Shown: positions 1 to 10,970 of the stretch, in pieces
How the letters are laid out: each line of letters starts with the position of its first letter
Numbering within the stretch: the stretch's first letter is position 1
NCBI GenBank assembly: GCA_016169945.1
Contig: JADLSH010000327.1
Location: forward strand, 62,001-126,000
Direction: 5' to 3'
DNA: 64,000 nucleotides
Source: Trachythela sp. YZ-2020
Lineage: Eukaryota > Cnidaria > Anthozoa > Malacalcyonacea > Clavulariidae
Notes under the pieces: model-generated
What the model saw: only the letters and a program-made list of their open reading frames with translations
Databases searched by the model: none
Told to the model about the DNA's origin: nothing
Made by a program: the position numbers and the translations under genes

Positions 1-1307
1 GCTTGGCTGAGAATGCTGCTGAGAATTACACTTCTGCTCTTAATGCATTTGACCATGCTCTTGAAATTATGACAAGCATTCATGATGGGAGCAGCAGCAG
101 TATTGCTAATCACGCCGAGGCTTATGTCGGGAAAGGAAAAACATATACATGCCTAGGGAAATATGAATCCGCTATTGCATCTTTTGAAGAAGCACTTAAA
201 ATCTATAGAAAATTGTTCAATGAAAATACTGAAGAAATTGCTCAAATTTTATTTTTTGTAGGGACATCGCAATTGTATGTCAATGATATATCTACTAGTC
301 TTGCCACACTTGAAAAGGCTCTCCAAATAGAGATAAAATTGTATACAGAGAATCCCAGCTCGAAGAGGTATATTAATATAGTTGCATGTTACCGTTTTAT
401 TGGAGACGTGCACTACATGCTTGGCAACAGCACTGAAAGTATAAAATGTTTTATAACTGCACTTCAAATGACCACTGATGACGATCAAGAACGTTTATTG
501 GCACAAAGTTTTCTTTGTGTACAACTTTTGAAATTGAAGGTAGATGAAAACTTCTACATGGAATTGTTGAACAATAGTTTACCTGGAATCAAAGGAAGAT
601 ATAAATGTTTCTTACCTACGCTGTATTTGGTATTAGGTAGAAAACAACTTGAGTCAGGAAAGTATGAAGCTGGTCTAGCGTCCCTTCAAGGAGCTCTTGA
701 TATTGAGTTAGAGGTCACGCTGAGGGAAAATGTTGTTATTCGAGAGTGGACGGTTTCATGCTACATTGCAATGGTGAACATCTTAGTTAAAATGGGAAAG
801 TCTATATTGGCGAGAAGGGCAATTGACAGAGCTACAAAAATAGTAGAATCACTTCCTGAAGGTATACAACATTTTTCGATATTACGTTGTTATACCTTGA
901 AGGGTCGCATTCAAATTGAAATGCGGGATTATGTTGCAGCAATTGAGTCACTTGAACATGCACTTGTGCAGCTTTCAAAATTTCCTAATGCAGCCTATGA
1001 GAAGTCGGACGTATTTGAGTGTCGTTGGGCGGTTGCTATAGCTTATTTTCATGAAAGGTCCTATAAAGATGCGCTTACATCAATATATGACGCATTGTCT
1101 ATCATTAAAGATGATTTTCCTGAGGGATGCGAAACTGAAGCTGAATTGTATCTCTGGGTGGCCACAATCGCACGAAATATGGAAAACAGAAGTTTAGCAG
1201 TGAGTAATTTGCACTTGGTGTACAAGATGTATTCAAAAATTCTAGGAGAAACCCATTTCAAGACACAACAATGTTACATTTTATACGCTAGAGCTCTTAT
1301 AAATTGA
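1..1307 (+). CDS. NLR-like receptor paralogue A, TPR C-terminal part (5' end outside window)
   Basis: The last 434 residues of a protein whose start lies left of the window. It aligns throughout with residues from about 1005 to 1440 of the complete paralogue at 20580-26434, with one small length difference near residue 268. The sequence is a run of tetratricopeptide repeats, each showing the G8/A20/A27 pattern (for example residues around LGKYESAIASFEEAL and NDISTSLATLEKAL). TPRs are helical hairpins that bind peptides or protein partners; in NLR-like proteins they are expected to sense ligand or partner. No stop or frameshift interrupts it, so it looks functional at this end. The differences from the paralogue cluster in helix A of the repeats. 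The HEPN and NB-ARC parts are inferred from the paralogue, not seen. Confidence 0.85.
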   Translation, partial: LAENAAENYTSALNAFDHALEIMTSIHDGSSSSIANHAEAYVGKGKTYTCLGKYESAIASFEEALKIYRKLFNENTEEIAQILFFVGTSQLYVNDISTSLATLEKALQIEIKLYTENPSSKRYINIVACYRFIGDVHYMLGNSTESIKCFITALQMTTDDDQERLLAQSFLCVQLLKLKVDENFYMELLNNSLPGIKGRYKCFLPTLYLVLGRKQLESGKYEAGLASLQGALDIELEVTLRENVVIREWTVSCYIAMVNILVKMGKSILARRAIDRATKIVESLPEGIQHFSILRCYTLKGRIQIEMRDYVAAIESLEHALVQLSKFPNAAYEKSDVFECRWAVAIAYFHERSYKDALTSIYDALSIIKDDFPEGCETEAELYLWVATIARNMENRSLAVSNLHLVYKMYSKILGETHFKTQQCYILYARALIN

Positions 1308-2427
1308 CTGTTCATATCCCTTTTTCTGAACAAAATCAAAGTATATGTACAAATTATCAGTGTTAAGACTATAAGCGGTGCTTATACAGAGAAAACAATG
1401 TAGTTGATTTAAATTCAGCAGTGACGTGGTTTCGCTTAAAAGTTTGCATTTGTTATCGTATATCCAGGTTTTTTTCAGAAAGTTTCCGGCCAGTGATAAT
1501 CAAACTCTGCAAACCAACATATTGTTTGACGGCAAGTAAAACTGCATTATAGGTTTCAATTTTGACAATGCTGCTTATACCAGACATAATTTTTGTTCAC
1601 ATGCCGAGGAACATGGGATTAGAAGGTTTTGCCATTGTGATTAAAATGATTGATATTCCTCTTTTGATAATAGTCATCGTGACGTTTGATACTGTTTCCA
1701 AGATACGTTTCAGACACCTTGTAAGAGCATGTTTATTTCAGAGTCTGATGGGATGTTTGGGGCATTTGGAGATTTTTTCATCAATGGCTATTTGAAAATT
1801 GAACTTTGAATCGAAATTCGACCTAACCTTTTTCTATGAAAGACTAGCCTGCCTTGCATGCTCTCGCGGGTCAGGGTTAGGAAGACGAGACTGGATGTTT
1901 GCTGAGATATTTTCTGGGTTGCAACGTTGATTAGGATTCCGCAAAATGTCAGCCGAAAACAGTTTGTCTGAAAGTTGATGTTGTTATTACTCGTATATTA
2001 ATTGATATTATCTGTGTTAGGCGGGATTGAACATTTATGTTGCAAAAACATGCCCTTCTTGAGCCAGGGACTGCCAGTAATATGCTAAGAAAAAGTATGT
2101 AATTTTAACTTTAGACGAAATTATACTATTTGAGAACATGCTCATCCCATTATATGATAATTTCTCTCCCGAGATTTTAGTGAATGCAATGCCATATACA
2201 TGCTCTAAAGCTTGTTAAGAGTTGTAGTTTGTAGCCATTTTGCTGATACTTCAATATTATGTGAGAGATGTCTATATATAACTGTGGCATTTTGATAACC
2301 TGAAATTGAAATCTGGATATATTTCCAGTAACTGATTCTCGTGTTGCATGTAATATCATATTTCATTCTCATATATAATCAAATAACTATAAAGATAATT
2401 CTATAAAATATATCAAATTGACTCTAA
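1308..2427. other. 3' flank of NLR paralogue A, no gene seen
   Basis: Non-coding sequence matched closely by 26435-27560 after the stop of paralogue B. The conservation probably reflects recent duplication of a 3' UTR and flank. A 77-codon frame at 1562-1795 is interrupted or shortened in the other copy, so I do not call it a gene. Confidence 0.6.
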
Positions 2428-3700
2428 GCTCGTTCGCACTTACGAGAGATAATAAAGAATTGAAAAGTTGTCTCTTTTCTGTATCTTACTATTCTCACGT
2501 AATGTTCATTGTAAGAGCCGTTATATAAGTGCCAACGAGTTCGGTAGCCAGTAAATTTTGTCGCATGCATCTTACTTTGTCAATATATTATTATACTTAC
2601 GTATACTACACCTTTTTTAATTTTTTACTTTGCATTACGCATTGCGATTTGTTGGGCCGATTTCAGATTGAGCTATGATAATGATGAATTTTTTCAAATA
2701 TAACATGTCGACAGATGTCGTTAGCGCATTTTTTTATAAACTATTTTAAACATATTAAAGTTGATCTTAAATCAGCCCGACAAATCGCAATGTGTAAACG
2801 CATACACTTCCAACATGGCTTAGTTTTAAATAAATTTTGCCTGACAAGGCAACATTTTCTCCAATTTCTATTAATTTTCTAAAAAGATATTTTCTGTTTA
2901 GTCGCCATTTCAGAACAAACTATAGGAAAAACTTACTTTGAATACCAAACTTCAGGCTCATAATTGCACGCTCGAGGCATCTTAGAAATTTTGTTTTCTC
3001 AGTTGTGACGTCACAATAGTCACATGCATGTTAAAAACATTTTAAAATTAAGAAATAACGAATAAAAAGATTGTAAAAGGTCTTTGTATTGTATTTAGTA
3101 TAACAAGTTATTTCAAACGCGATTCTTATCGAGACTGTGGTTGAGTTAAGTCATGTTGCTACGTATACGAGTTTTTTTGAAAACTCCATAATTTCAAGTG
3201 AAATAACGTTGTAAATATATAATACGATATATCTTCATTTCTAACACAATATAGTGTTAATGATATGAATGTAAAAGCTGAGACAAAAAGTAAAATGATG
3301 AAGATGCACATCGGATAAATGACAAATTGACATGTGCTTTAAAACTCGTCAAAAGAGAGAAAAAGTTGGACTTAATTATATTCCAAGAATTCTTATAAAG
3401 TTATTAGCAAAATTCACAAATGAAAAAAATGTGCAGCTGTATTCTATTGCTTGCTTTCAATTAAATACAACTATATTTCAATGTGTACGATATTAAACAG
3501 TTTTGATTTTTTATCGGCATTAATTTACCCTTAACTACATACAGGGCACTCACATGCAGACTGCATACATCCGCCATCAACTTAAGTCTTAATTCAGCAT
3601 TTAATCTTATCCAGGCCGAAAAAGCAAGACAAACGTTTGTAAATTTCTCATTCATCCAAATTAAACCGAAATATAATCGATTTGTTCTTTGCCTCAGGGG
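2428..3700 (+). repeat. Three-copy flank repeat, copy 1
   Basis: This non-coding block recurs at 28333-29740 and 32690-34250 in the same order and orientation, with a shared beginning (CTCGTTCGCACTTACGAGA in the first two) and the palindromic element at 2640-2792 inside. All three copies lie downstream of a receptor gene. I see no reading frame common to all three. Confidence 0.75.
2640..2792. mobile_element. MITE-like palindromic element, copy 1
   Basis: Inverted terminal sequences CATTGCGATTTGTTGGG and CCCGACAAATCGCAATG enclose about 120 bp with no coding capacity. Related copies are at 28599-28753 and 33367-33513, with a diverged one at 27789-27937. No clear target duplication was found, so the superfamily is not assigned. 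Confidence 0.65.
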
Positions 3701-4014
3701 CCGCGGAACTTTGGGGGGAAGCACGTCGGACTTGCATATAATGCTTGTTCCTTACATTCTACATCCAGGATATTTCTCACCCCGTTTCAAAAAAGAATAA
3801 GTATCACCCTGCCTATGCCAATAATATGTGTCCCCTTTTGGCGGTGCCCCCCTACTTTTGAGATCCTTCTGCGGCCTTTGCTTCGCCTATATGACCAATA
3901 GCTCCACAAATTTTGGTATTAAAATGTTTGATAATTTCTATTTATCGTTCTAACAGAGAAACACAAACACAAATATAAACCCAGGTGAACTTCTCCAAAC
4001 ACAGACCAAAAATA

Positions 4015-4495
4015 CATCAGTATGGCCACTGAGGTCGAACGAAGTTGAGTTTTTCATGGACTGGTCTGTATAGCAATTGTGAATCATTGCCACTAAGTGA
4101 CGAATGAAGTTGATCTGTTCATGGACCAGTCCGTAGCAAAAGTACATAATCAAAACAAAATTTTGAACAAAGATGACTTGTTCACGGACCAATCCATAGC
4201 AAACTAGATCATACCCTACTATACAGTAAGTGCCGAACCAAGTTGACTTGTGCACTGACCAGTCCATGTTCACAGTACTTTATCGCCACTGTGAGTGCTA
4301 ACTGCAAACCGAAGTTTACTTCTAACGAACTGGTCGGATTGAAAGTGCATCATCCAAACTAATGCTAAACGAAGCTGACTTGTTCACAGAACAGTCCATA
4401 GCTAAACCACATCATCGCCACTTAGTTGACTTGAGAACTGAACAGTCCGTCATAAAAGTGAATTATCACCACTATGAGTAGTAAATCTCCAGGGG
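4015..4495 (+). repeat. Degenerate ~60-bp tandem repeat
   Basis: Successive units contain CATCATCGCCACTAAGTG, GAATGAAGTTGA, TGTTCA and GGACCAGTCC, spaced about 60 bp apart, with heavy divergence. The same array type continues at 4880-5235 and is duplicated at 31088-31560 and 32080-32410. The 107-codon frame on the minus strand here is a by-product of the repeat. Confidence 0.7.
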
Positions 4496-4745
4496 CATAA
4501 CTTGACTCTACGAATTGGAGGGTGAGGGAGTTGTGAACTTATTTTTCCAGACAAAAAGGGTGGTCACCAACCTATGCCACACCCACAAATAATAACGGAA
4601 AATGTACAATAGTATATAACACAAACACGCAATTCAAGTGACGCAATTGACATTCTAAATAAGTACTCTTACGAACATTCCATTGACATACTGATAACAA
4701 TAATATTAACCTAATTAGTACTCATTATTAGTACCCGTTAAATCC

Positions 4746-4863
4746 AGGTTGGTCCGTCTGGGATTGACACACCACGACAGGCTGGCAGCTTTCACCTCAC
4801 TTTAGCTTCGTTCGATGAGGTCGGGAATTTGTCAGTCTCCCTCGCGTCAATCCCGGACGAACC
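4746..4863. mobile_element. Short palindromic element, copy 1
   Basis: Near-perfect inverted ends, AGGTTGGTCCGTCTGGGATT on the left and AATCCCGGACGAACCT on the right, with a second inner match (GGCTG / CAGTC). It splits the 60-bp tandem array. The matching element in the duplicated block is at 31936-32061. It has no coding capacity and looks like a MITE. Confidence 0.6.
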
Positions 4864-4879
4864 TCCTCCCTGGAAGTAT

Positions 4880-5235
4880 GTTTGTTATAGGACAAGTGCG
4901 TAGCAAAGTGCATCGTCGCCACTAAGATGATGTCCAAAACGAATTTGAATTGCTTACAATACACGTCTGGTCCGGTACTAAATGTACATCCTATGGTACA
5001 TCATTTCCACTAATTGCCGAACATTTGCAAACCATTGCATCCTCGCCATTAAATGGCAAAAAATCGACTGTTTCACGATCCATTTCATAGCAAAAGTGCA
5101 TTATCGACACTATAAGTTCCGAACGAAATTAACTCTTTCACAAAATGGTCCATGACAAAAGTGCATCATCGCCGCAAAGTGACGAATGAATTTGACCTGT
5201 TCAGGATCGGTTCATAGATATAGGTGTTTAAGACA
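4880..5235 (+). repeat. Degenerate ~60-bp tandem repeat, continued
   Basis: Continuation of the array at 4015-4495 beyond the palindromic element; units again carry GTGCATCATCGCC and GACCTGTTCA-like segments. It is matched by 32080-32410. Confidence 0.6.
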
Positions 5236-5245
5236 AGTACATATT

Positions 5246-5447
5246 AGGGCCATATATACGTGAGAAATAAGTCACGCTTTACATAAGACGCGTCTTATAT
5301 AAGACGCGAACGCACTCGTATAGATTGTCAAATTCTAGTAAGTCGCGAGTTAAATAAGAACAGGGGTTCAGGCTGTTTCACAATAAGTCGCGACTGACTA
5401 GAATTTGACCATTTATACGAGTGTGTTCGCGTATTATATAAGGCCCT
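5246..5447. mobile_element. Copy-1-specific palindromic insertion
   Basis: The block begins AGGGCC and ends GGCCCT, and the interior folds back (GCGAACGCACTCGTATA pairs with TATACGAGTGTGTTCGC). The duplicated block at about 32412 lacks it and runs directly from ACATATT into the shared TTATAGGTTGCATGGCGG. It is therefore an insertion after duplication, or a loss in copy 2. Confidence 0.6.
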
Positions 5448-5449
5448 AT

Positions 5450-6715
5450 TTTCTCTTGTATAAATTGTCCTAATAAGGCAAGTGCCTTATAGGTTGCATG
5501 GCGGGAAAATATAATTGATTTGCTTTTAGTGGAAATATATAATTGATTTGCCCGCAACGAAATATTTGCCTGTCCACGAAGCTGGCGTGCCGCCTGCGCA
5601 GTGTATGCAGGAGTGACGGAAATTTCCTTCCAGAAGGATATTTTGGCCTTAGGGCTGTTGCCCTGTTCATATGGGGAAAAGTTATCTCGGTTAGCAAGAA
5701 AAAATTTCGACTGGCTAAATAATTTTGTTCTGTTCATATGGAGAAACGTTATCCCGATTACTGGGTAAAGTTTCCGGCTGTGACGTAGCACTGGTGTGAC
5801 GCGCAAGGCGAGAAAAGTTACAAAATTAAACTTCAAATACATTTTAAAAACAAATATGGCTGCTTTGGAATTACGTTACGTAGTTCGATTAATCGTCAAC
5901 AACCTTGTCCAGTTTCTACCCCCGCCATTTTGTAAAGTGTAAATTGAAAAGTTGCTGACACGGCAGATAAGCGGGAAAGTTTGGATATGTTGTGTTCATA
6001 TGGGAAAAACATTATCCCGGTCACCGTGATCTCGCCTGTCAACAAGCGAGATCTCGATACACGATACCATATGAGTCAGGAATTAGGAATAGAGTATTAG
6101 CGTTGGGTTTTTTGTTGGCCCAACAAAACCCAACACACTCGCTCCAGGCCCGCGAGTATCGCGCGGGCCGATATATAAATTTATTATGTAACAATATAAC
6201 AAAACAGAAATTAACATAGAAAAGTTGTTTTACTGCTGAAATAAACAATATTTAAGTATTGAAAACTGTGCGACATTTAATACCCAACTGACAACAATTC
6301 AACAGTTCGGTAAGTTGTAGTTCAATGTATTTGTTGGCAGATATAAATACAAATATAGTAATAACATGTGCTCAGGAACTACAGTAACAGCTGCCATTTT
6401 AGATAAGTTCAATGTACTAAATTCAACACTGGAACTTTAAACGCAACCGATAGCACAACTGAGTATAATAGAAAAGTTATTTGTGTATAAATTCGTTATT
6501 TCCATTCGAAGGATGGTTAAAAGTCAATCAATTTTCGCTCGTTGTCTTACATGTAAATACAATTCGATATTAGTTTGGATTCACTTTTATGTTATCTTTT
6601 TTTGCCCAGTAATATAACAGTACTTCAACCTGGAACCATGACTGTTTGCCATATTTTTATGATAAATATTTGGCTTGTGAAATGTGAGTTGGTAACTGGT
6701 ATGATATGAGCACTG
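5450..6715. other. Non-coding, short recurring motif
   Basis: No gene seen. The motif TTCATATGGGGAAAAGTTAT recurs in variant form near 5667, 5733 and 5997. A GC-rich palindrome (CCCGCGAGTATCGCGCGGG) lies near 6150, just after the hairpin at 6101-6135. The 154- and 75-codon minus-strand frames have no recognisable domain. Confidence 0.4.
6101..6135. repeat. GTTGGGTTTT hairpin
   Basis: A near-perfect palindrome: GTTGGGTTTT then GTTGG, facing CAACAAAACCCAAC. Its left arm is the same core that makes up the array at 15298-16480, and a second hairpin of this type is at 16656-16692. Confidence 0.7.
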
Positions 6716-7440
6716 CAATCATTGAATCGATGATCAACAAAATCGATATCAATTTATAATATAAGACAATATAATTAATCAATTGACTTTCAAAATCAAT
6801 AAACAGTTGATGGTTAAGTTTTTTGTGGTTTTCTTGATCGGTATTGATTATTGATAACAGTCAATAGACCAATCGTTTTCTTGATTGATATTGATTATCA
6901 ATAACAATTTATGAACATACAGCTTTCGGTTGGTATAGATTTGTGATCTTGGTAAAATATAGCAGTCAACAGGCAAGAGTTATCTTGATCGTCAGTTCTG
7001 GCTTGTTGAAATGCAGATAAAAGCCCACTAGAGTTTTTAAGACTTTGTGCCATAACACTCCCGTAAACCAGGCTGCATCTTTGTTTTTAGTTCTTCTATA
7101 TATTCTCTAAGTTGTTTGTTAATTTGATGATTCAATTAATGTTTCGATAGATCATTTTAATAGTGCACACTGTGGGCGAGATTGACATTACCAAATTTGC
7201 CCCATCAGCCACAGGCAGATTTATTGTTTCCGTCACTGATTTTTTAAAAATATGATAAAAATCGATAGCAATCGACAAATACTGATTGCATAGCAATCAA
7301 TGATTATTGATTGACAGACTGAATTTTGTGACTATCGATTGGTCATTGATTGGCAAATACTAATCAATATTGATTAGTTAATTGCTATTGATTGATTTTG
7401 ATTCATCGATTGGCTTTGTAAATATCGATTTTAATGGATT
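6715..7440. repeat. Cryptically simple ATTGATT-rich tract
   Basis: ATTGATT, ATCGATT and TTGATTATTGAT recur on both strands through about 700 bp without a fixed period. No coding signal. It looks like diffuse slippage-derived sequence. Confidence 0.55.
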
Positions 7441-8280
7441 GCACAATGCTAGGTTATAGATACAGCTTAAAACAGTTTGAAATTAATTCTCTGTTATTTA
7501 TTTCTCTTACTGTATTTGCAAATATCTTAGCAAGATTATGGTATTGGGTTATCGAAGGAACAAAATATCTGCAGCACTGTCTGTCTCTCTGTGAAAGTAT
7601 TGAAGACACTGATTATGGTGATAACAGATTAATTAAAATCAACGCCAAACAATTGATAAGGGTTACAGACAATGGACTCTAATATAATATGATTTTTAAA
7701 TAATCTTAACAAACTCATTAATAGTTCATGAAGTAAATTCAAAAGAAACGAATGTTTAATCAATGTCTGTAAATCGATTTCGCCCTGATTTACATAAGTT
7801 TCTCGATTTTCTCAGCTTATATCTTTAAAATAGTTGATAAACATGAACATTTATATGTACGCGTTTGATAAGTATGATAAGACGTTCACAGATAAAGATC
7901 GACTGCTCATGTTTTATCTATTACTTATTTGATTATTAGATCAAAATTTATAAAGGGATTGTCAGGATCATAAACATTTTCAAGCTTTTAACTGTCCTAG
8001 ATGACAGATATGTATAAAAATATCTGTTTATGTATAATACTAATGTTGATACAATAATATGTAATATTAACAAGGACATATGCTTTGGGCGTACAATAAA
8101 AATGTGTTAGTTTGTTTTCTTGTTTAAATGCTGTGAAAACAGCAGCTTAGACACCTTGAGTGTGTGTTGGGAGTTCCAATATAAGTTTCCAACTTAATGC
8201 CAGCCTTGGCTGATGCAGATTTTAGAACTTCTCAACACCTTCATGTTGGTTAGATAACATTTACTTGAGCTATAGCCTAA
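7441..8280. other. No feature seen
   Basis: AT-rich sequence. The only frame above 80 codons (7434-7682, +) has no recognisable domain, no duplicate copy and no splice context I trust. Confidence 0.4.
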
Positions 8281-8282
8281 TT

Positions 8283-8490
8283 AGTTTTAACTGGCAGTAC
8301 CATACCACTGACCAGTAAAATTGTCTGGCGTTAGACGGAGTAAAATACTAAAGTAGGGTGCATCTGGTTGCATTGTAAGCTAATGATTAACTGACATAAA
8401 GCTTTTGCAAGTGTTGCAGTGGGCAAATTGAACAAACACCAGATGATTGTACTCTTCAGGATCGGGTACTTACCAGTTAATGGTTTTAGT
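8283..8490 (-). mobile_element. MITE-like repeat related to 41300-41405
   Basis: The reverse complement contains GCACCCTACTTTAGTATTTT, then a TTTTACTGGTCAG block and GGTACTGCCAGTTAA, matching 41300-41405 on the + strand. A second partial copy of the same motif in the opposite direction (CAGATGATT to ACCAGTTAATGG) follows to about 8490, giving a foldback look. Confidence 0.55.
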
Positions 8491-8499
8491 GCCATTTAA

Positions 8500-9130
8500 A
8501 ATGGATTATATCTGTTATTGACTGCTTATGATCTGTGTGATTGCTGATTAGAAGAGCATTAATTTTTCAACGCAGAAATATTACAATGCGAACGGTTGCT
8601 ACTGCCAATTTCTTATATCATTTCTTCCCTGTTATTGTTGCTTCTCGTATGAGGCCCTTAGCATATTATAGTCAATCGGTTGTTAGAGCATTTAGCACAA
8701 CAAACTCCTCTGTAGCTCAAGGCTGAAGGAATTTTTTCGTTCATTACCTAGCGGGGGGCTGGGGGGGGGGGGATTTCCTCATTTTACTTCTAGGATTTTC
8801 TCTATTTTCTACAATCAAATTATCTGTAATAGTTTGTCGTTACTTTGATATTGTGTATATATCAATAGGAATAAAACCAAATAATTGATGTGTGTAATTG
8901 TACACGATGTTATTTCAAAACTTAAGGATGAGGTTGTAAAATGTTAAAGTGTTACCAAATCTTTAATATCTGAGGTGTAAAAACTCACAACTATGCTAAA
9001 AATTCCTCTCAGGAATCGCGGAAATGTATCTTTGAGAGCTCGAAAATGCACCATGTTCCAGGGGGAGTATGTCCCCGACCCCCCAGATTGCCCCCATAAT
9101 AATTTACTTCCGACAGCACTGTGATACAGC
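8500..9130. other. No gene; poly-G tract
   Basis: A G-rich run interrupted by single bases sits at about 8751-8772. The 61-codon frame upstream has no domain. Nothing else is supported. Confidence 0.4.
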
Positions 9131-9137
9131 ATTGTCC

Positions 9138-9988
9138 CCGAGCCGGCGCGAAGCGCCGTGCGAGGGTACTAATTCCGCTCGGATATTTACACCCGGGTAT
9201 GTGACAACATAGCGGAATGCAAAGTTGTCCGCCATTATGCAATGGACGGTTTTCTACGTTATGCGCATGCGCGAGTTCAGGCCGAGAGAAAACTGTTTTG
9301 TACTCGGGAGTCGGGACATAAACAGACAAACAAAGTCTCTAAAACGAGATAAATGAAAATTATTTAGAGGAACAGAAGGAAAAAAACAGTCAAAAGACCG
9401 AAGAAAGACAAGATTTTCGAGTTTTAAAGCGTTCTAAACGCGTAAGTGTCTATTTTGTATACTTGCTTTTGCCGTATTCGGCGTATTGGTATTCAGTATA
9501 ATTATTATAGTTTGTGGATTTGAAAATGCGTAGTTCATCCTGTGTGGTCAATACAACATTGATTAATCTTAAAAGGTATTTTAGTATTAATTCAAATATG
9601 TTATAGAATAAGAAACAACATATTAAATCTCAAAAACAAGTGCGAAAAGAAGTAAAAAAATTCTGTTAAAAGAGTTGAAATTTTATGCCGAACATTTCGA
9701 AATGTTTTGTGAGACTTCTAAGGTTGAATTTTACAGTAAATCAAAGCTAAACGAGTACGTAATAACATACCTACTTTACATAGTTGGGCAATTGATAATT
9801 TTATAGTTAAAATTAACAAAGCTTATCAATATTTTTCCATTTTGTACAAAATAAAAGAAATATACAGTGTTGCGTGTTACCATGGTTACAGTGATCGACT
9901 CAGTACTTCATGTTACAATAACTTTTGGGGGAGTAAATTGTGTGGTTCGAATGGGCGAGGGGATTCTGCATGCATGTATTTCTAGTAA
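9138..9988 (-). repeat. Dispersed ~850-bp repeat, copy A
   Basis: It matches 45748-46618 in the opposite orientation across its full length. One end is a GC hairpin (GGCGCGAAGCGCC flanked by CCCCGAGCC); the other end is ACTAGAAATACATGCATG (reverse complement). Just inside the hairpin both copies carry TGCGCATGCGC (NRF1-like palindrome) and a CCGCCAT (YY1-like) motif, a promoter-like combination. No long frame is shared. It could be a Helitron-like or other non-autonomous element, or a duplicated promoter/5' UTR. The orientation given puts the hairpin at the 3' end. Confidence 0.7.
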
Positions 9989-10424
9989 ATATTTAATTGA
10001 CTGAGCTTTCGTTTTCCGAAACTCGAGACTACTACAAATCTGAATACCGCCCAACAGGTTTCAATAAAAACAATATAAATATTGTTCATAAATAGATTGT
10101 CGTTGACTGGGACTGCGATTCACTGGAGGCATGTGCTCCCCTAATTCTTAAAATGGAAAAAGTGTTCTTTTTGTGGAATGAAGATATATACTTTCTCGAT
10201 TGAAAGTGCCCTTTTCCCGTGATATACAAAATCCACCGTCCACTTACTTATGACCTTAAAATGAGGTTAAAAGTGCCTCTGTAGAACGCAGCTGCCTTTC
10301 AGATTCGTGCAAGCATGCCTTGTCCTAACTCATTACAATGCTTCTTCATTACATTTGAACGTACCATTGGTACCCTTAACCCTGAGAAGAAAAGACCGTG
10401 GGTACGTCACTAAAAGGATCCCCT

Positions 10425-10510
10425 TATTATTATTATTATATTTATATTTAACCAGGATACCCACATCACCGAAGTGTTTTTCAGTGGGGTCCTGCAATTA
10501 TAAATTACAT
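10425..10510 (-). mobile_element. Probable LINE 3'-end fragment
   Basis: Read on the minus strand, a short segment containing GGTATCCTGGTTAAATAT ends in (AAT)n. This layout is typical of the microsatellite tails of CR1/L2-type LINEs. No coding part is attached. Confidence 0.4.
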
Positions 10511-10746
10511 TAATATATAATACCCTTAATGGCGGGTATTTCCGCCATTCCGCAGTCTTGTAATCGATCAATAACACTTTCAGAAATGGTTAATCAGTGG
10601 TGTAGCTTGAGAGTGGACCTTTCCTCACACTTGGGGGGCTGGGCTTCCCTTCTTTTTCGCAAGAATGCTTGAAATGATTTAATTTTTCCATAGTTTTCAT
10701 TCTCCAAGTATCACTTACGACTATTTCAGGCATGAATATGGTATAA

Positions 10747-10970
10747 AGGATGCTTTCCATTTAATGGCCAGACCCGGCGGTCAGACCAGATTTCTGTCTC
10801 TGTATTGATGGAGAGATCTGGTCCAGATTTTTTGAAAATCAGGCTAAAATGGACCTCATTTTGATTTGACCCAAATTTTCCGCTCAGACCGGTCTTAAGC
10901 CCAAACGTTTTGTGTTCGATTTAACAATTTGATCGGTCTGACCGTGTTAATAGAAAACGCCCAAAGATGC
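10747..10970. mobile_element. MITE-like inverted repeat
   Basis: CGGTCAGACCAGAT near the left end is mirrored by ATCGGTCTGACCG at the right end, and the flanking TTTCCATTTAAT pairs imperfectly with GTTAATAGAAAA. The interior is also partly palindromic. No coding capacity. Confidence 0.5.

Larger units (their letters stand above)
1..5240 (+). repeat. Segmental duplication, copy 1 (NLR 3' part plus flank)
   Basis: This block is collinear with 25119-32420. It covers the TPR coding region, the 3' flank and the downstream minisatellites and palindromes. Similarity is high in the gene and first kilobase of flank and lower beyond. Copy 2 has extra material absent here, notably 27770-28330 and the foldback at 29758-30698. 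Copy 1 carries a private insertion at 5246-5447. The window starts inside the unit, so its left edge is unknown. Confidence 0.85.

Noticed and set aside
1562..1795. 77-codon frame in the receptor 3' flank
   Set aside because: The duplicated copy is shorter at its start and many differences are not codon-like; conservation follows from recent duplication.
3950..4273. 107-codon minus-strand frame
   Set aside because: Lies in the degenerate 60-bp tandem array; the repeated residues simply mirror the DNA repeat.
5378..5842. 154-codon minus-strand frame
   Set aside because: Crosses the end of a palindromic insertion and has no domain or second copy.
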